From Nitrobacter winogradskyi (GTDB lineage Bacteria; Pseudomonadota; Alphaproteobacteria; Rhizobiales; Xanthobacteraceae): a stretch of DNA of 64,000 nucleotides. Shown piece by piece: positions 9,409 to 19,971 of the stretch. Under the pieces are notes generated by a model. That model was not told where the DNA came from. It ran no database searches and saw only the letters and a program-made list of their open reading frames with translations. Each line of letters starts with the position of its first letter. The stretch's first letter is position 1. The position numbers were made by a program, and so were the translations under genes. The stretch covers positions 1 through 64,000 of the forward strand of contig NZ_BJNF01000042.1 of NCBI RefSeq assembly GCF_006539545.1, given 5' to 3'.

Positions 9409-10008
9409 CTACTCCTCCTTCTTCGGCTCTTTCGACATCCGCTCCAGGCGATCCTGCATCTCTTTCATCTGCCGGCGAAGATCTTCGATATTGTCACCGG
9501 GATCGGGAGTATCGGGCGTTTTCTCCGGCTCGGGCGCGGCGGTCCCGCCGCGGGGCGGCACGAACGGCTTGAACATCGAGAAGGTGCGCTCGAAAAGCTC
9601 CATGTTGCGGCGGACATGCTCTTCGAGCGGCGCGAACGGCGTGCCGCTGAAGCTGTTTGTCAATTGTTTGCGGAACTTCTCCTGCTCGCGGGTCAGCAGG
9701 TCGATCGATCGTTCGAGATATTTCGGCACCACCATCTGCATGCTGTCTCCGTAGAAACGGATCAATTGCCGAAGGAACGTGGTCGGGAGCAGGTTCTGCC
9801 CCGTCTTGTTCTCCTGTTCGAAAATGATCTGCGCCAGCACCGAGCGGGTGATATCGTCTCCGCTCTTTGCATCGAACACAAGGAAATCCTCGCCCTGCTT
9901 GACCATCGCCGCGAGATCCTCGAGCGTCACATAGGTGCTGGTGCCGGTGTTATAGAGCCGCCGGTTCGCATATTTCTTGATTGTGGTTGGTGTCTCTGAT
10001 TTCGCCAT
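9409..10008 (-). CDS. phaR: Polyhydroxyalkanoate synthesis repressor PhaR
   Basis: This 199-residue protein has the PHB/PHA-accumulation regulator N-terminal DNA-binding domain (IKKYANRRLYNTGTSTYV). PHB-accumulation repeats follow (FYGDSMQMVVPKYLERSID), then a helical acidic tail. PhaR family proteins bind both PHA granules and promoters and sense the polymer state. I chose the MAKSETP start at 10008 over an in-frame ATG 12 nt upstream because it is the canonical N-terminus. The gene is divergent from phaA-phaB. The 290-bp gap between them (10009-10298) should hold both promoters, but I could not pick a convincing operator by eye. Confidence 0.93.
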   Translation of the reverse strand: MAKSETPTTIKKYANRRLYNTGTSTYVTLEDLAAMVKQGEDFLVFDAKSGDDITRSVLAQIIFEQENKTGQNLLPTTFLRQLIRFYGDSMQMVVPKYLERSIDLLTREQEKFRKQLTNSFSGTPFAPLEEHVRRNMELFERTFSMFKPFVPPRGGTAAPEPEKTPDTPDPGDNIEDLRRQMKEMQDRLERMSKEPKKEE

Positions 10009-10298
10009 CGGTCTACACATCCCTACCGAGGACCCCGCCGGCGTCCACGATGGGGTTTACACGTAACGCATTGCAGCAAAGTAAGCACTTTCAGCACGCT
10101 TCGGCTACCGTTTTATAGAAAACAGTTAATTCTCCAACATTGTAGGTGCTCACGATCACGTACGGGCGCAACTTCCGGCCACCGGCGCGATTGACACACT
10201 CTCGTGAGGCCAACAGGATACATCCAACGCGATCACGACCCGCCCGCGCGGGCGTGTCATCATCGAATATCAAGTCACTCAAGTTCCAGGAGATGTCC

Positions 10299-11477
10299 AT
10301 GTCGGACGATGTCGTCATCGTCAGCGCCGCCCGCACTCCGGTGGGAAGTTTCAACGGCGCGCTTGCCACGACGCCAGCCCACGCGCTCGGCGCTGTCGCC
10401 ATCAAGGCCGCGCTGGAGCGGGCGGGAATCGAGCCCGGACGGGTTTCCGAGGTCATCATGGGCCAGATTCTAACCGCGGCGCAGGGCCAGAATCCGGCGC
10501 GTCAGGCGTCGATCGGCGCTGGCATTCCGGTGGAAAGCCCGGCCTGGGGCGTCAATCAGCTTTGCGGTTCTGGCCTTCGCACCGTCGCGCTCGGTTATCA
10601 GGCCATCCTTAACGGGGATTCGGACATCGTCGTCGCCGGGGGACAGGAATCCATGAGCATGGCGCCGCACGCGCAGCACCTGCGCGGCGGCGTGAAGATG
10701 GGCAACCTCGAACTGATCGACACCATGATCAGGGACGGGCTGTGGGACGCGTTCAACGGCTACCACATGGGCAACACCGCCGAGAACGTCGCTCGCCAAT
10801 ACCAGATCACCCGCCAGCAGCAGGACGAGTTCGCCGCCGCTTCGCAGAACAAGGCGGAGGCGGCGCAGAAGGCAGGCCGCTTCAAGGACGAGATCGTCTC
10901 CGTCACCGTCAAAAACCGCAAAGGCGATATCGTGGTCGATACGGACGAATATCCGAAGGCCGGCGTGACGGCCGACTCCATCGGCAAGCTGCGACCCGCT
11001 TTTGAAAAGGATGGCACTGTAACCGCGGCGAACGCGTCGGGAATCAATGATGGCGCCGCTGCCGTGGTGCTGATGTCGGCCGCACAGGCGGCGAAAGAAG
11101 GCAAGACTCCCCTCGCCCGCATCGTTTCCTGGGCCCATGCCGGCGTCGACCCGAAGATCATGGGCACCGGCCCGATTCCGGCGTCCCGAGCCGCGCTGAA
11201 AAAAGCAGGCTGGGCGATCGGAGACCTCGACCTCATCGAGGCTAATGAGGCCTTCGCCGCGCAGGCCTGCGCCGTCAACAAGGATCTCGGCTGGGATACC
11301 TCCAGGGTCAACGTCAATGGCGGCGCGATCGCCCTCGGCCATCCGGTCGGCGCCTCCGGCGCGCGCGTGCTGGTGACCTTGCTTCACGAAATGCAGAAGA
11401 GAGACGCCAGGAAGGGCCTTGCCACGCTATGCATCGGCGGTGGCATGGGCATCGCGATGTGCGTCGAGCGCGGCTGA
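10299..11477 (+). CDS. phaA: Acetyl-CoA acetyltransferase (beta-ketothiolase)
   Basis: This enzyme condenses two acetyl-CoA into acetoacetyl-CoA, the first step to polyhydroxybutyrate. The 392 residues match the usual PhaA length. The nucleophile cysteine lies in [11 protein letters not shown], and the C-terminal catalytic His and Cys lie in [11 protein letters not shown] and LCIGGGMG. The ATG at 10299 is chosen because AGGAG lies 6 nt upstream. The ATG at 10293 overlaps the ribosome-binding site. The gene is followed by phaB on the same strand, with a hairpin in the 145-bp gap. Confidence 0.96.
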   Translation: MSDDVVIVSAARTPVGSFNGALATTPAHALGAVAIKAALERAGIEPGRVSEVIMGQILTAAQGQNPARQASIGAGIPVESPAWGVNQLCGSGLRTVALGYQAILNGDSDIVVAGGQESMSMAPHAQHLRGGVKMGNLELIDTMIRDGLWDAFNGYHMGNTAENVARQYQITRQQQDEFAAASQNKAEAAQKAGRFKDEIVSVTVKNRKGDIVVDTDEYPKAGVTADSIGKLRPAFEKDGTVTAANASGINDGAAAVVLMSAAQAAKEGKTPLARIVSWAHAGVDPKIMGTGPIPASRAALKKAGWAIGDLDLIEANEAFAAQACAVNKDLGWDTSRVNVNGGAIALGHPVGASGARVLVTLLHEMQKRDARKGLATLCIGGGMGIAMCVERG

Positions 11478-11531
11478 GCGGCAGCGGGCGTTTCAGATGA
11501 CGGTGAAGTCACCGCAGCTCGTATTGAGGAT

Positions 11532-11560
11532 GAAATGCCCGGTCACCCACCGGGCATTTC
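11532..11560 (+). terminator. Perfect 12-bp stem-loop between phaA and phaB
   Basis: GAAATGCCCGGT and its exact complement ACCGGGCATTTC flank a 5-nt loop (CACCC). No U-run follows beyond TTTC, so it may be an attenuator, a partial terminator or an mRNA-stabilising structure that sets the phaA:phaB expression ratio, not a full stop. Confidence 0.55.
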
Positions 11561-11622
11561 CAATCTCCAGGGTCTTTGGACGGTCATGACGATTTCGACT
11601 TGCTCTTCAGGAGGATGACGCG

Positions 11623-12348
11623 ATGGCACGAGTGGCGCTGGTAACCGGAGGGACTCGCGGAATCGGCGGGGCGATCAGCAAAGCGCTGAAAGCGGCCGGA
11701 TACAAAGTTGCGGCGAGCTACGCCGGCAACGACGCGGCGGCGGAAAAGTTCAAGGCGGAAACCGGCATTCCCGTCCACAAATGGGACGTCGCCTCGTTTG
11801 AGGCCTGCGCCGACGGCATCAAGCAGGTTGAAGCAGGCCTCGGTCCCGTCGAGGTGCTCGTGAATAATGCCGGCATCACCAAGGACACGGCCTTCCACAA
11901 GATGACGTCCGAGCAGTGGAGCGCGGTCATCAACACCAATCTCGGCTCGCTGTTCAACATGACCCGCCCGCTGATCGAGGGGATGCGCGCGCGCAAGTTC
12001 GGCCGCATCATCAACATCTCGTCGATCAATGGCCAGAAAGGCCAGTTCGGCCAGGTGAACTATTCGGCGGCGAAGGCCGGTGAGATCGGCTTCACCAAGG
12101 CCTTGGCACTGGAGAACGCCAAGACCGGAATCACCGTGAACGCAATCTGCCCGGGTTACATCAACACCGAGATGGTGCAGGCGGTGCCGAAGGATGTCAT
12201 CGAGAAAAGCATCCTGCCGCAGATTCCGGTGACCCGCCTCGGCGAGCCGGAGGAGATCGCGCGCGCGGTGGTGTTCCTCGCCGCCGACGACGCCGGCTTC
12301 ATCACCGGCTCGACGCTTTCCGTCAATGGCGGGCAATATCTGGCGTAG
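11623..12348 (+). CDS. phaB: Acetoacetyl-CoA reductase
   Basis: This 241-residue short-chain dehydrogenase makes (R)-3-hydroxybutyryl-CoA with NADPH. The N-terminal cofactor motif is TGGTRGIGGAIS. The active site is S in NISSINGQ and the YSAAK pair (Y-x-x-x-K), and NNAGITKDTAFHKM is the typical PhaB/FabG-like segment. GGAGG lies 9 nt before the ATG. With phaA it supplies monomer for PHB. The polymerase gene phaC is not in this window. Confidence 0.95.
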   Translation: MARVALVTGGTRGIGGAISKALKAAGYKVAASYAGNDAAAEKFKAETGIPVHKWDVASFEACADGIKQVEAGLGPVEVLVNNAGITKDTAFHKMTSEQWSAVINTNLGSLFNMTRPLIEGMRARKFGRIINISSINGQKGQFGQVNYSAAKAGEIGFTKALALENAKTGITVNAICPGYINTEMVQAVPKDVIEKSILPQIPVTRLGEPEEIARAVVFLAADDAGFITGSTLSVNGGQYLA

Positions 12349-12405
12349 GAAGCGGTCGGCATCCGCCGCGGGCGCGATTGACTTGCTCCCAACAAAGGTT
12401 GTCAT

Positions 12406-12425
12406 GGCCGGGCTTGACCCCGGCC
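12406..12425. repeat. Short GC-rich palindromic repeat (REP-like)
   Basis: GGCCGGG-CTTGAC-CCCGGCC is a perfect 7-bp stem between phaB and the DMT transporter gene. Very similar GGCCGGGCTTG...CCCGGCC elements are common between genes in Bradyrhizobium relatives (from memory). A degenerate relative may sit at about 5741-5775, after putA. Confidence 0.5.
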
Positions 12426-12452
12426 TTGACGAGGGACAAGCAGCTTCAGCCC

Positions 12453-13319
12453 ATGACCTCGCGCACCGCCACGCTCATCGGCCTCACGGCCATCCTGATG
12501 TGGTCGCTGCTCGCGGTCATGACGGTCGCGACCGGGCGCATCCCCGCGTTTCAACTCGCGGCGATGACTTTCGCGATCGGCGGCCTTGCCGGCTGCGTGA
12601 GCTGGCTGTTTCGCCCCGGCGGTTTCCGTGCTTTGCGACAGCCGGCGGCCGTATGGCTCGTGGGAGTCGGCGGGCTGTTCGGCTATCATGCGCTGTATTT
12701 CATCGCGCTGCGACAGGCGCCGCCCGCCGAAGCGGGTCTGCTGAATTATCTCTGGCCGCTGTTGATCGTGCTGTTCTCCGCGATGCTGCCGGGCGAGCGG
12801 CTGGCGCCGCATCATCTGATCGGCTCGATGCTGGGGCTTTCCGGAACGGTTCTGCTGTTTGCGGGCAACACCTCGATCGTCTTCGGACGCGCTGAGATGT
12901 CCGGTCTTGCGGCGGCGTTCATGGCCGCGTTCGTCTGGGCCGCGTATTCGGTGCTGTCGCGACGACTGGCCTCGGTTCCAACCGACGTCGTCGCGGGCTT
13001 TTGCCTGGCGACAGCCGCGCTGGCGGCGGTCGCGCATCTGCTCATAGAGCAGACGGTTTGGCCGGACGGCGCGGCACAGTGGCTCGCGATCGCCGCGCTC
13101 GGCATCGGTCCCGTGGGCCTTGCCTTCTATGTCTGGGACATCGGCATGAAGCGCGGCGACATTCGCGTGCTCGGCGCGGCCGCCTATGCGACGCCGCTGC
13201 TTTCGACATCGTTCCTGATACTGGCGGGATTCGCGAAGCCGACCGCGGCACTCGCGGCGGCCGCCGTGCTGATCGCGGGCGGCGGCTTGATCGCGGCGAA
13301 GGACATGATCGGGAAATGA
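12453..13319 (+). CDS. DMT superfamily transporter (EamA domains)
   Basis: This 288-residue inner-membrane protein has about 10 helices arranged as two EamA repeats. It includes the FGYHALYFIALRQAPPAEAG and LNYLWPLLIVLFSA segments typical of the YddG-like amino-acid/metabolite exporters. The ATG at 12453 gives an N-terminus directly at helix 1. A TTG at 12378 in frame would add 25 hydrophilic residues that include the repeat sequence, and I reject it. Its substrate is unknown. Confidence 0.87.
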   Translation: MTSRTATLIGLTAILMWSLLAVMTVATGRIPAFQLAAMTFAIGGLAGCVSWLFRPGGFRALRQPAAVWLVGVGGLFGYHALYFIALRQAPPAEAGLLNYLWPLLIVLFSAMLPGERLAPHHLIGSMLGLSGTVLLFAGNTSIVFGRAEMSGLAAAFMAAFVWAAYSVLSRRLASVPTDVVAGFCLATAALAAVAHLLIEQTVWPDGAAQWLAIAALGIGPVGLAFYVWDIGMKRGDIRVLGAAAYATPLLSTSFLILAGFAKPTAALAAAAVLIAGGGLIAAKDMIGK

Positions 13320-13350
13320 CCCCGCCGCGTTATCTTGGTCTGTTTACGGT

Positions 13351-14709
13351 TCAAGCCTGCAGCGCGGCAAAGTGACCGCGCCGCTGCAACCAGGCCAACA
13401 AAATCAGGCTCGGCAACGCCGCCAGCATGCAGATCATAAAGAACAGCGGCCACCCCGTGGCCTCGGCGACGAATCCGGCACTGGCGGACAGGTAGGTCCG
13501 GCCGACCGCGGCAAGCGCCGTCAGCAACGCATACTGGGTGGCGGTGTGCAGCGGATTGCGGCACAGCGCGGACAGATAGGCGACGAAGATCACCGTGCCG
13601 ATGGCGCTGGTGAAATTCTCCGCCGTGATGGCGAGAGCCAGCGCCCACTGATCGACGCCAACCATCGCCAGCCATGAAAACGACAGGTTCGCCACCGCCT
13701 GCAAAATGCCGCCGATCCACAGGCTTGCCGCCAGCGGATAGCGCCGCGCCACGAAGCCGCCGGCAAAGCCGCCGATCAGCGTCGCGGCAAGACCGACCCC
13801 CTTCACGATGGCGGCGTAGTCGTTGCGGGTGAAACCGAGGTCAATGACGAACGGCGCGGTCATGCTGCCGGAAAACGCGTCGGTGAACTTGAACAGCACG
13901 ATGAAAACCAGGACCGCGAGCGCATCCTTCCTGGCGATAAACTCGGAGAATGCGCCGACCGCGGCGTTCATGACGCGCGCGAAACCGCCCTTGGCACGTG
14001 TCGCCAGTTCGGCGCGCACGGATTGCTCGGGCTCGGTGGCGATGAGCGCCGTGATGGTGCCGATCAGAACCATCGCCGCCATGCCGACATAGCCCCACGC
14101 CCAGGCGGAGGCGCGGACCAGACCCGTCCCTTCGAGCGCGCTGACGAAGAAAAGAGCCCCGGCGGTCGAAACCAGCATGCCGATGCGGTAGGCGGCAACG
14201 TAGGCGGCCATGCCGGCGGCCTGCTCGCTTTCCGGCAGGCTCTCGACGCGGAAAGCATCGACCACGATGTCCTGCGTCGCCGATGTCGCCGCTACCAGCA
14301 GCGCGCCGAGCGCGACGAACCACGGCGCCTTCGCCGGGTCGGTTGAGGCCAGCAGCAGGATCGCCGCGATCAGAAGCAGTTGCGAGAAGACAAGCCAGCC
14401 GCGCCGGCGGCCGAACCGGCGCGTCAGCAGCGGGATGTGCAGGGCATCGACCAGCGGCGCCCACAGGAACTTCAGCGTATAGGGCGTGCCGACCAGGACG
14501 AACAGACCGATCGCGCGCAGGTCGATGCCGGATTCGGTCATCCATATCTGCAGCGTCGAGCCCGACAGCGCCAACGGCAGGCCGGACGAGAAGCCGAGCA
14601 TCATCACGATGAGGACGCGCGGCTGCAGATAGACCGCCATGCTCTCGCGCCATGACGCGCGGGGCGCAACATCGGATACGATCGGGGCGGCGGCGTCCGG
14701 AGCGGTCAT
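13351..14709 (-). CDS. ampG: AmpG-type muropeptide MFS transporter
   Basis: This 452-residue protein has about 12-14 transmembrane helices. It opens with the AmpG signature MLGFSSGLPLALSGSTLQIW and a WAPLVDAL loop, and it has ATQDIVVDAFRVE in the central region. AmpG imports anhydro-muropeptides released by cell-wall turnover for recycling and can feed beta-lactamase induction. The gene is convergent with the DMT gene (31 bp apart) and divergent from def. Confidence 0.9.
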   Translation of the reverse strand: MTAPDAAAPIVSDVAPRASWRESMAVYLQPRVLIVMMLGFSSGLPLALSGSTLQIWMTESGIDLRAIGLFVLVGTPYTLKFLWAPLVDALHIPLLTRRFGRRRGWLVFSQLLLIAAILLLASTDPAKAPWFVALGALLVAATSATQDIVVDAFRVESLPESEQAAGMAAYVAAYRIGMLVSTAGALFFVSALEGTGLVRASAWAWGYVGMAAMVLIGTITALIATEPEQSVRAELATRAKGGFARVMNAAVGAFSEFIARKDALAVLVFIVLFKFTDAFSGSMTAPFVIDLGFTRNDYAAIVKGVGLAATLIGGFAGGFVARRYPLAASLWIGGILQAVANLSFSWLAMVGVDQWALALAITAENFTSAIGTVIFVAYLSALCRNPLHTATQYALLTALAAVGRTYLSASAGFVAEATGWPLFFMICMLAALPSLILLAWLQRRGHFAALQA

Positions 14710-14959
14710 GCGATGGTGTTAGCAGATTCGCGGGGCGCGAGATTCCAAGATGACCCTCCCGGCCTGGAGTTGACGTAACAGTGGCGGCGAAACAGTTCCG
14801 AATCTCCTGACCTGAAAACCGCGGGGCAAACGCTGTACGCGAACTAAGCAAGAACATCTGAAGGTTAACGAAAGCTCAACGCGGCCTGCCCGTGATGGCC
14901 AAGTGATCGGAGCGGCTCGCGGATTGACCCCGGCAGGCCCGGGGATTACATCGCCCTGC

Positions 14960-15487
14960 ATGGCTATTCGCGAAATAATCATCCTTCCGGACAAGCAGTT
15001 GCGCCTCGTATCCCGGCCGATCGAGACGGTGACGCCGGAGATCCGCAAGCTCGCCGACGACATGTTCGAGACCATGTACGACGCGCCCGGCATCGGACTG
15101 GCTGGCATCCAGATCGCGCAGCCGTTGCGCATCGTCACCATGGACCTCGCCAAACGCGACGAGGAAGGTGAACTGACGCCGCGACCGAGGGTTTTCATCA
15201 ACCCGGAAATCCTGTCCGCGTCGGAGGAACTCTCGGTCTACGAAGAAGGCTGCCTGTCGATCCCCGAATATTACGAGGCGGTCGAGCGGCCGGCGCGGGT
15301 ACGGGTTCGCTTCACCGATCTCGACGGCAAGGTGCAGGAAGAGGATGCCGAGGGTCTTTTCGCCACCTGCATCCAGCACGAGATCGACCATCTCAACGGC
15401 GTGCTGTTTGTCGACCACCTCTCGAAACTGAAACGCGACCGCGTGATGAAGAAGTTCACCAAGGCCGCCAAGCTCGCCGCGAGATAA
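14960..15487 (+). CDS. def: Peptide deformylase
   Basis: This 175-residue metal-dependent enzyme removes the formyl group from nascent N-termini. All three motifs are present: GIGLAGIQ (motif 1, G-x-G-L-A-x-x-Q), EGCLSIP (motif 2, metal Cys) and QHEIDHLNG (motif 3, H-E-x-x-H). The start MAIREIII at 14960 is the family-typical N-terminus. An in-frame ATG 57 nt upstream would add unrelated residues. It is the first gene of def-fmt-truA, which groups formyl-methionine addition and removal. Confidence 0.96.
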   Translation: MAIREIIILPDKQLRLVSRPIETVTPEIRKLADDMFETMYDAPGIGLAGIQIAQPLRIVTMDLAKRDEEGELTPRPRVFINPEILSASEELSVYEEGCLSIPEYYEAVERPARVRVRFTDLDGKVQEEDAEGLFATCIQHEIDHLNGVLFVDHLSKLKRDRVMKKFTKAAKLAAR

Positions 15488-15519
15488 AAGCGGCTTTTGC
15501 CGCGCAGATAATCAATGAG

Positions 15520-16464
15520 ATGCCGCTTCGCCTGATCTTCATGGGCACGCCCGATTTCGCGGTGCCGACCCTGCAGCAACTCGTGGCCCACGGCCACGAG
15601 TTCGCGGCCGTCTACACCCGCGAGGCAAGACCCGCCGGCCGCGGCATGAAGTTGCAGCCGAGCCCCGTGGCGCGTGAAGCGCAGCGGCTCGGCCTTCCCG
15701 TGCTGACGCCGAGAACGCTGAAGACGCAGGAAACGCAGGACCAGTTTCGTTCGCACGGAGCGGATGCCGCGGTCGTCGTCGCCTACGGCCTGATCCTGCC
15801 GCAGGCGATCCTCGATGCCCCGCGATACGGTTGCTACAATCTGCACGCATCGCTGCTGCCGCGCTGGCGCGGCGCCGCGCCGATCAACCGCGCCGTCATG
15901 GCCGGCGACGCCGAAAGCGGCGTCATGGTCATGAAGATGGATGCCGGCCTCGACACCGGCGACGTCGCCATGACCGAGCGGATCCCTATCACCGATGCGA
16001 TGACCGCTTCCGATCTGCATGACGCGCTCGCGCCGCTGGGGGCCGATCTGATGGCGCGGGCGATGAACGCTCTGGAGCGCGGCGAGTTGCGGCTGACGGC
16101 GCAAAGCGAACAAGGCCTCGCCTATGCCCTCACCTACGCCGCCAAGATCGACAAGGCCGAAGCGCGCATCGTTTGGAGCAACCCTGCGCGCGAGGTACTG
16201 CGCCACATTCATGGCCTGTCACCGTTTCCAGGCGCCTGGTGCGAGGTGCCGGTCGATGGGGAGCCCACGCGCGTGAAGATCCTGCGATGTGAGCTGGCGG
16301 AAGGCGCGGGATCACCGGGGGACCTTCTCGACGATCGCCTGACCATTGCGTGCAAGGATGGGGCGATCCGCGTTCTCGAATTGCAGCGCGCGGGAAAGCC
16401 ACCGATGAAAGCCGCCGCCTTCCTGAACGGCACGCCGCTGACGCCGCCGCTGCGGCTCGACTGA
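15520..16464 (+). CDS. fmt: Methionyl-tRNA formyltransferase
   Basis: This 314-residue enzyme formylates initiator Met-tRNA using 10-formyl-THF. The N-terminal Rossmann domain begins [13 protein letters not shown]. The catalytic block [19 protein letters not shown] and the [10 protein letters not shown] segment are intact, and an OB-like C-terminal domain follows. The gene begins 32 bp after def and its stop codon overlaps the truA start by 1 nt. Confidence 0.97.
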   Translation: MPLRLIFMGTPDFAVPTLQQLVAHGHEFAAVYTREARPAGRGMKLQPSPVAREAQRLGLPVLTPRTLKTQETQDQFRSHGADAAVVVAYGLILPQAILDAPRYGCYNLHASLLPRWRGAAPINRAVMAGDAESGVMVMKMDAGLDTGDVAMTERIPITDAMTASDLHDALAPLGADLMARAMNALERGELRLTAQSEQGLAYALTYAAKIDKAEARIVWSNPAREVLRHIHGLSPFPGAWCEVPVDGEPTRVKILRCELAEGAGSPGDLLDDRLTIACKDGAIRVLELQRAGKPPMKAAAFLNGTPLTPPLRLD

Positions 16465-17231
16465 TGCCCCGCTACAAACTCACCATCGAGTATGACGGTG
16501 GTCCCTTCTGCGGCTGGCAGTACCAGACCAACGGGCCATCGGTGCAGGGCGCGCTGGAAGCGGCGGTCAAGGCGATTTGCGGTGATGATGTCCGCGTGCA
16601 CGGCGCGGGCCGCACCGATGCAGGCGTTCATGCGCTGGCGCAGGTGGCGCACTGCGATATCGCCAGGCATTTCATGCCGGACCGGCTGCGCGACGGACTC
16701 AACGCTCATCTGCGGCCGCATCCGATCGGCGTGCTCGAAGCCGAGATCGTGCCCGACAGCTTCGAGGCGCGCTTCTCGGCACGCAAGCGACATTACATTT
16801 ATCGCATCGCCAATCGCCGCGCCAATCTCGCCATCGACGTGGGCCGGGTCTGGCGCGTGCCCCGGCCGCTCGATACCGAGGCGATGCACGCTGCCGCGCA
16901 GCGGCTGCTCGGCAAGCACGATTTCACGACGTTTCGTGACACCGAATGTCAGGCGAAATCGCCGGAAAAAACGCTCGATCAGCTCGACGTGGTCAGAAAC
17001 GGCGACAATGTCAGCATCATCACCTCGGCGCGCTCCTACCTGCACAGCCAGGTCCGCTCCATGGTGGGTTCGCTGGTGTGGGTCGGGCATGGCCGCTGGA
17101 ATGCCGACGATCTGTCCGGCGCGCTGGCCGCGCGGCGGCGCGAAGCGTGCGGGCCGGTGGCGCCGCCCGACGGATTGTACCTCGCGCGGGTCGATTACGA
17201 GGGGAGTATCCCCCTCGGGCGGGATCGATGA
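16464..17231 (+). CDS. truA: tRNA pseudouridine(38-40) synthase
   Basis: This 255-residue enzyme isomerises U38-U40 in the anticodon arm. The catalytic Asp lies in [39 protein letters not shown] and the C-terminal [14 protein letters not shown] match TruA. The ATG at 16464 overlaps the fmt stop (TGATG), so translation is coupled. It is the last gene of def-fmt-truA and is convergent with the nucleosidase gene. Confidence 0.96.
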   Translation: MPRYKLTIEYDGGPFCGWQYQTNGPSVQGALEAAVKAICGDDVRVHGAGRTDAGVHALAQVAHCDIARHFMPDRLRDGLNAHLRPHPIGVLEAEIVPDSFEARFSARKRHYIYRIANRRANLAIDVGRVWRVPRPLDTEAMHAAAQRLLGKHDFTTFRDTECQAKSPEKTLDQLDVVRNGDNVSIITSARSYLHSQVRSMVGSLVWVGHGRWNADDLSGALAARRREACGPVAPPDGLYLARVDYEGSIPLGRDR

Positions 17232-17267
17232 TCGCTGTCATGCGCGAACTTTGCGCGGGTCCGTCCT

Positions 17268-17822
17268 TCACCGAATCCGTTCCAGCGTATCCCAGAACAG
17301 GCCCTCGCCATCCTTCACATTAGCGGTCCAGTCCTGATGCGCGAGGTCGTTCGCGTCGTCGGTAATGAACTTGAACGCACGCCACGGCAGACCGTGACGC
17401 CGGCACACCTGCGCGACCGCGAACAACTCCATGTCAACGATGTCGACGTTGTTCTCGATCAGCCATGGATCTGAGCTTGTGACAAAGCTGTCGCCGGTGC
17501 CGCAGACGACGCCGGCCTGCCCTGACCTCAGAAGATCAAGCTCGGGAGCAAAAGGCGTGCGTCCGCGCGGCGCCAGCGGCATCGCCATCATGTCGCGCTG
17601 GACAACGGTTGATACTTCCACGAGGCCCCGGAGCGTCTCGTTGATCTTTCCCGCTGTCCCGTAGTTGATGACAAGATCTGGGTGCAGCGTCAGCAGCGCC
17701 AGCGTGGCGGCGCTGGCGGCATTGATCTTGCCGACGCCGGTGTAGATCACCCTGACGCCGTCAGGAAGCCGCGCCCTGCCGAGTTCATCTTCAATGGCCG
17801 TGAGAACGAGAATCCTGCTCAT
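17268..17822 (-). CDS. Phosphorylase-superfamily nucleosidase (MTA/SAH nucleosidase-like)
   Basis: This 184-residue protein of the PNP/UDP phosphorylase fold starts [15 protein letters not shown]. The ribose-binding glutamate lies in [14 protein letters not shown] and the base-contacting aspartate in [10 protein letters not shown], as in 5'-methylthioadenosine/S-adenosylhomocysteine nucleosidases. It is shorter than the usual 230 residues, so the substrate is inferred only at family level. The start at 17822 overlaps the dapE stop by 4 nt (ATGA). A much longer in-frame start is rejected because it would sit inside dapE. Confidence 0.78.
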   Translation of the reverse strand: MSRILVLTAIEDELGRARLPDGVRVIYTGVGKINAASAATLALLTLHPDLVINYGTAGKINETLRGLVEVSTVVQRDMMAMPLAPRGRTPFAPELDLLRSGQAGVVCGTGDSFVTSSDPWLIENNVDIVDMELFAVAQVCRRHGLPWRAFKFITDDANDLAHQDWTANVKDGEGLFWDTLERIR

Positions 17823-18988
17823 GCGAAGTAGCGGTCCAGCACGCCGCGATAGATCCGCGTCAGCTTTTCGAGATCGGCAATCGGAACGCGCTCGTCGATC
17901 TGGTGCATGGTCCGCCCGACCAGACCAAACTCGATCACCGGGCAATAATCCTTGATGAAACGCGCGTCCGACGTGCCGCCGCCCGTGCTCAACTCCGGCC
18001 TGCGGCCGGTGACATCCTCAACGGCCGCGGCCACGAGATCGGTGAACGGGCCGGGCTCGGTCAGGAACACGTCGGCATTCGAAGGCTCCCACACGATGCG
18101 GGTCCGCATGCGGTTGCCCGAGGCTCCCGCGACACGCGCCTCGACCAGCGCACGGAGCGATTGCTGATTGTGATGATCGTTGAAGCGGATGTTGAACCTC
18201 GCGCGCGCCTGTCCCGGGATCACATTGGCCGCCGGATTGCCGACATCGACCGAGGTGAATTCCAGGTTGGACGGCTGGAACTGGGCGCTGCCCTGATCCA
18301 GCGGCTCGCTCACAAGCGCGGTGATCAGCGCGGCGATATCCGGAATCGGATTCGAGGCGCGGTGCGGGTAAGCGACGTGACCCTGCGCGCCGTCAACATA
18401 CAGCGTGCCGGACTGTGAGCCGCGGCGGCCGATCTTGATGCAGTCGCCGAGATCCTCGACATTGCTGGGCTCGCCTAGCACGCAGTGATCGAATTTCTCG
18501 CCGCGCGCCGCGGCCCATTTCAGCAGCTTGACGGTGCCGTTGACGGCGATGTCTTCCTCGTCGCCTGTGATCAGGAACGAGATCGAGCCGCTGCCGTCTT
18601 TCCCCGGCTGGCCGCCATGCGCCGCAAGATAGTCCAGCGCCGCCGCGACGCCGCAGGCGATCCCACCCTTCATGTCCACCGCGCCGCGCCCATAGAGCAG
18701 ACCATCGACCACATCGCCCGAGAACGCGCCACGCGTCCACGCACCTTCATCGCCTGGGGGTACGACGTCGGTATGACCGGCGAACGCGATGTGAGGGCCG
18801 GTCGTCCCGATGCGGGCATAGAGATTGTCGATGTCGGAAGCGCCCAGCTCGCTGAAGGTGATCCGGTGAACATCAAAGCCGGCATTCTTGAGCAGCGGCT
18901 CGAGCACGCCGAGCGCACCGGCGTCCGCCGGCGTCACCGAAGGGCAGCGGATGAGATCGCGAGCGATGGAAAGCGCGTCGTTTCCCAT
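17819..18988 (-). CDS. dapE: Succinyl-diaminopimelate desuccinylase
   Basis: This 389-residue M20 family di-zinc hydrolase works in the succinylase branch of lysine/DAP synthesis. The metal-binding residues are seen in [12 protein letters not shown] (H72, D74), in [10 protein letters not shown] (D105) and in the catalytic GDEED. The C-terminal [11 protein letters not shown] supplies the last ligand region. It lies 8 bp downstream of dapD on the same strand and overlaps the nucleosidase start by 4 nt, which gives one transcription unit of dapD, dapE and nucleosidase. Confidence 0.96.
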   Translation of the reverse strand: MGNDALSIARDLIRCPSVTPADAGALGVLEPLLKNAGFDVHRITFSELGASDIDNLYARIGTTGPHIAFAGHTDVVPPGDEGAWTRGAFSGDVVDGLLYGRGAVDMKGGIACGVAAALDYLAAHGGQPGKDGSGSISFLITGDEEDIAVNGTVKLLKWAAARGEKFDHCVLGEPSNVEDLGDCIKIGRRGSQSGTLYVDGAQGHVAYPHRASNPIPDIAALITALVSEPLDQGSAQFQPSNLEFTSVDVGNPAANVIPGQARARFNIRFNDHHNQQSLRALVEARVAGASGNRMRTRIVWEPSNADVFLTEPGPFTDLVAAAVEDVTGRRPELSTGGGTSDARFIKDYCPVIEFGLVGRTMHQIDERVPIADLEKLTRIYRGVLDRYFA

Positions 18989-18996
18989 CGTCGTAA

Positions 18997-19842
18997 TCAG
19001 TCCCTCAGCAATTCGTTGATCCCGGTCTTGGAGCGCGTGCGTTCGTCGACGCGCTTGACGATGACCGCGCAGGCGGTGGACGGACCAGGCTGGCCGTTAC
19101 TCAGCGGCTTGCCCGGCAGCGCGCCCGGCACCACCACCGCATATTCCGGCACTTCGCCCATGAAGATCTCGCCGGTCGTCCGATCGACGATCTTGGTCGA
19201 GGCGCCGAGGAAAACGCCCATCGACAGCACCGCGCCCTTGCGCACGATCACGCCTTCCGCCACTTCCGAGCGCGCGCCGATGAAGCAATCGTCCTCGATG
19301 ATCACAGGCCCTGCCTGCAGCGGCTCCAATACGCCGCCGATGCCCGCGCCGCCGGAGATGTGGACCCGCTTGCCGATCTGGGCACAGGAGCCCACCGTGC
19401 ACCAGGTGTCGACCATGGTGCTCTCGTCGACGTAGGCGCCAAGATTGACGAACGACGGCATCAACACGACGTTCCTTGCGATGAAGGCGGAGCGACGAAC
19501 GATCGCACCCGGCACGGCGCGAAAGCCGGCGTCACGAAACCTGTTCTCGTCCCAGCCCTCAAACTTCGACGGCACCTTGTCCCACCACGCGGCGTTGCCG
19601 GGGCCGCCGGGAATGACGCTCATGTCGTTGAGGCGGAACGACAGCAGCACGGCCTTCTTGAGCCACTGGTTGACCGTCCACTTGCCGTCGGCCGCGCGCT
19701 CGGCGACGCGCGCCTCGCCCTTGTCGAGCAGGCCGAGCGCCTGATCGACGGCATCGCGCACTTCGCCCTTGGTCGCCGGGGTGATGGTCTCGCGCGCGTC
19801 GAACGCGCCGTTGATGGTGGTTTCGAGCGATGCGAGTGACAT
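18997..19842 (-). CDS. dapD: 2,3,4,5-tetrahydropyridine-2,6-dicarboxylate N-succinyltransferase
   Basis: This 281-residue acyltransferase has a left-handed beta-helix of hexapeptide repeats over roughly residues 105-230 ([42 protein letters not shown]). It transfers succinyl from succinyl-CoA to tetrahydrodipicolinate. I prefer the start MSLASLETT at 19842 over an in-frame ATG 27 nt upstream. It is followed by dapE. Confidence 0.96.
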   Translation of the reverse strand: MSLASLETTINGAFDARETITPATKGEVRDAVDQALGLLDKGEARVAERAADGKWTVNQWLKKAVLLSFRLNDMSVIPGGPGNAAWWDKVPSKFEGWDENRFRDAGFRAVPGAIVRRSAFIARNVVLMPSFVNLGAYVDESTMVDTWCTVGSCAQIGKRVHISGGAGIGGVLEPLQAGPVIIEDDCFIGARSEVAEGVIVRKGAVLSMGVFLGASTKIVDRTTGEIFMGEVPEYAVVVPGALPGKPLSNGQPGPSTACAVIVKRVDERTRSKTGINELLRD

Positions 19843-19921
19843 CGGATTCCCTGTGGCTCTGCTACGCATGCGTGGATTGGCTATGCTGCTTTGTCGGGAC
19901 TTGCCGTCGGGGAGTCAAGGC

Positions 19922-19962
19922 ACCTCTCTTCCCTCTCCCCTTGTGGGAGAGGGAAGAGAGGT
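19922..19962. repeat. Perfect 18-bp palindrome (REP-like)
   Basis: Two exact complementary 18-nt arms (19922-19939 and 19945-19962, beginning ACCTCTCTTCCC) surround a 5-nt loop. It sits between dapD and the HAD phosphatase gene, 9 nt past the phosphatase stop. CCCTCTCCC/GGGAGAGGG palindromes of this kind are dispersed repeats in many Proteobacteria. No T-run follows, but the stem could terminate or protect the argB-phosphatase mRNA. Confidence 0.65.
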
Positions 19963-19971
19963 ATCGGAAGG

